Assembly (NCBI GenBank): GCA_900547295.1
Contig: URGK01000044.1
Coordinates: forward strand, 1-21,502
DNA from: an uncultured Eubacteriales bacterium
GTDB lineage: Bacteria > Bacillota > Clostridia > Peptostreptococcales > Anaerovoracaceae
Direction of reading: 5' to 3'
Length of the DNA: 21,502 nt
In this document: piece after piece, positions 21,070 to 21,502 of the stretch
Layout: every line of letters starts with the position of its first letter
Position numbering within the stretch: the first letter of the stretch is position 1
Made by a program: the position numbers and the translations under genes
Notes under the pieces: generated by a model
The model's input: the letters and a program-made list of their open reading frames with translations, nothing else
Database searches by the model: none
Told to the model about the DNA's origin: nothing

Positions 21070-21502
21070 ATGAGTATAGCAAATGATATGAAAGCATATA
21101 TTGCAGAACAGTTTACAACAACAAGAAGAAAAAATTTCAGCTTTACTGACGACTATGTGTTTAAAGCGGTGTTCGGGCAGGATAACGACAGGTCAAAGAA
21201 AGCACTGATATTGCTTCTCAATACAATACTTGACAGAAAAGATGATCCTATAACCCGCATCAGAATACTTAACCCTATAATCATAGGGCAAAGCGACGTG
21301 AGCAAGGAAGGCATAATGGACATCATGGCAGAAACCCAGAACGGCCTTATCCTTGATATCGAAGCGCAGTCAGGGCATTTCAAAGAGTACTCCAACAGAG
21401 CGCTACGCTATGCCAATGCGCTGCTGGAAAAGGCATTGAAGCGCGGAGATCCGTATGATACAATGGAGAAAAGCATAGTTGTAACAATAGCAGACGGCAA
21501 GC
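21070..21502 (+). CDS. Rpn-family PD-(D/E)XK nuclease/putative transposase (partial)
   Basis: The frame opens at ATG 21070, ten bases after AGGGAG, and runs without a stop to the window end, giving 144 residues of N-terminal sequence. FSFTDDYVFKAVFGQD is the usual opening of Rpn/PDDEXK-family proteins, and GIMDIMAETQNGLILDIEAQ supplies the nuclease core (Asp, then E-x-Q in place of E-x-K), followed by RALRYANALLEKAL. Family members are reported to promote RecA-independent recombination or are annotated as transposases; they usually have about 280-320 residues, so roughly half is missing here. No inverted ends of an insertion sequence were seen. The gene has its own strong promoter. Confidence 0.8.
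   Translation, partial: MSIANDMKAYIAEQFTTTRRKNFSFTDDYVFKAVFGQDNDRSKKALILLLNTILDRKDDPITRIRILNPIIIGQSDVSKEGIMDIMAETQNGLILDIEAQSGHFKEYSNRALRYANALLEKALKRGDPYDTMEKSIVVTIADGK

Noticed and set aside
21070..21502. Insertion sequence carrying the Rpn-like gene
   Set aside because: Although relatives are sometimes called transposases, no terminal inverted repeats or target duplication could be seen around the visible part.
1..21502. tRNA, rRNA or CRISPR arrays
   Set aside because: No cloverleaf with a TTCRANY arm, no rRNA-like block and no evenly spaced direct repeats were found on reading both strands.

Overview
The window looks like a chromosomal segment from an anaerobic, low-to-mid GC Clostridia-type Firmicute. 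This rests on strong AAGGAGG ribosome sites, two T-box leaders, a yjdF-type riboswitch, a four-subunit ferredoxin-dependent 2-oxoacid oxidoreductase and clostridial-style branched-chain amino acid genes. I cannot name the genus. No rRNA, tRNA, CRISPR array or insertion sequence was found.

Layout. Positions 1-1060 hold a Phd/YefM antitoxin with a truncated RelE/ParE-like toxin remnant (minus strand), then a yjdF-type riboswitch and its yjdF gene (plus strand). From 1061 to 5820 the minus strand carries leuA-leuC-leuD-leuB, led by a strong promoter, a 12-residue leucine-rich leader peptide (five consecutive Leu codons) and an intrinsic terminator, i.e. a classic leu attenuator. From 5833 to 7966 the minus strand carries a phenylacetate-CoA ligase gene and a double-ACT protein gene behind a T-box whose specifier reads UUC (Phe). 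Two plus-strand AAA+ ATPase genes (DUF815 type, then AAA_14/DUF4143 type) occupy 7977-10830. From 10825 to 14235 the minus strand carries porC-porD-porA-porB, a four-subunit 2-oxoacid:ferredoxin oxidoreductase, behind a second T-box that reads best as AUC (Ile). Divergent from it, ilvB-ilvN-ilvC-ilvD-ilvE run 14424-20490 on the plus strand with a short leader and a CodY-like box upstream. The last kilobase is mostly non-coding with several hairpins, followed by the start of an Rpn-family PD-(D/E)XK nuclease gene cut by the window end.

How the parts fit. ilvBNCDE plus leuABCD supply the common branched-chain pathway and the leucine branch from pyruvate and 2-oxobutyrate; no threonine deaminase (ilvA) is present in the window. 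An oxidoreductase switched on by uncharged tRNA-Ile suggests that it works in the carboxylating direction, making 2-oxobutyrate from propionyl-CoA or the isoleucine 2-oxoacid from 2-methylbutyryl-CoA. A Phe T-box on the acyl-CoA ligase likewise suggests that imported phenylacetate is activated for reductive carboxylation to phenylpyruvate and then Phe. The window therefore reads as an amino-acid biosynthesis/acid-salvage island with a different control device on each operon: leader-peptide attenuation (leu), Phe T-box (paaK-ACT), Ile T-box (por) and probably CodY (ilv). These functional links are inference from family membership and RNA elements, not demonstrated.
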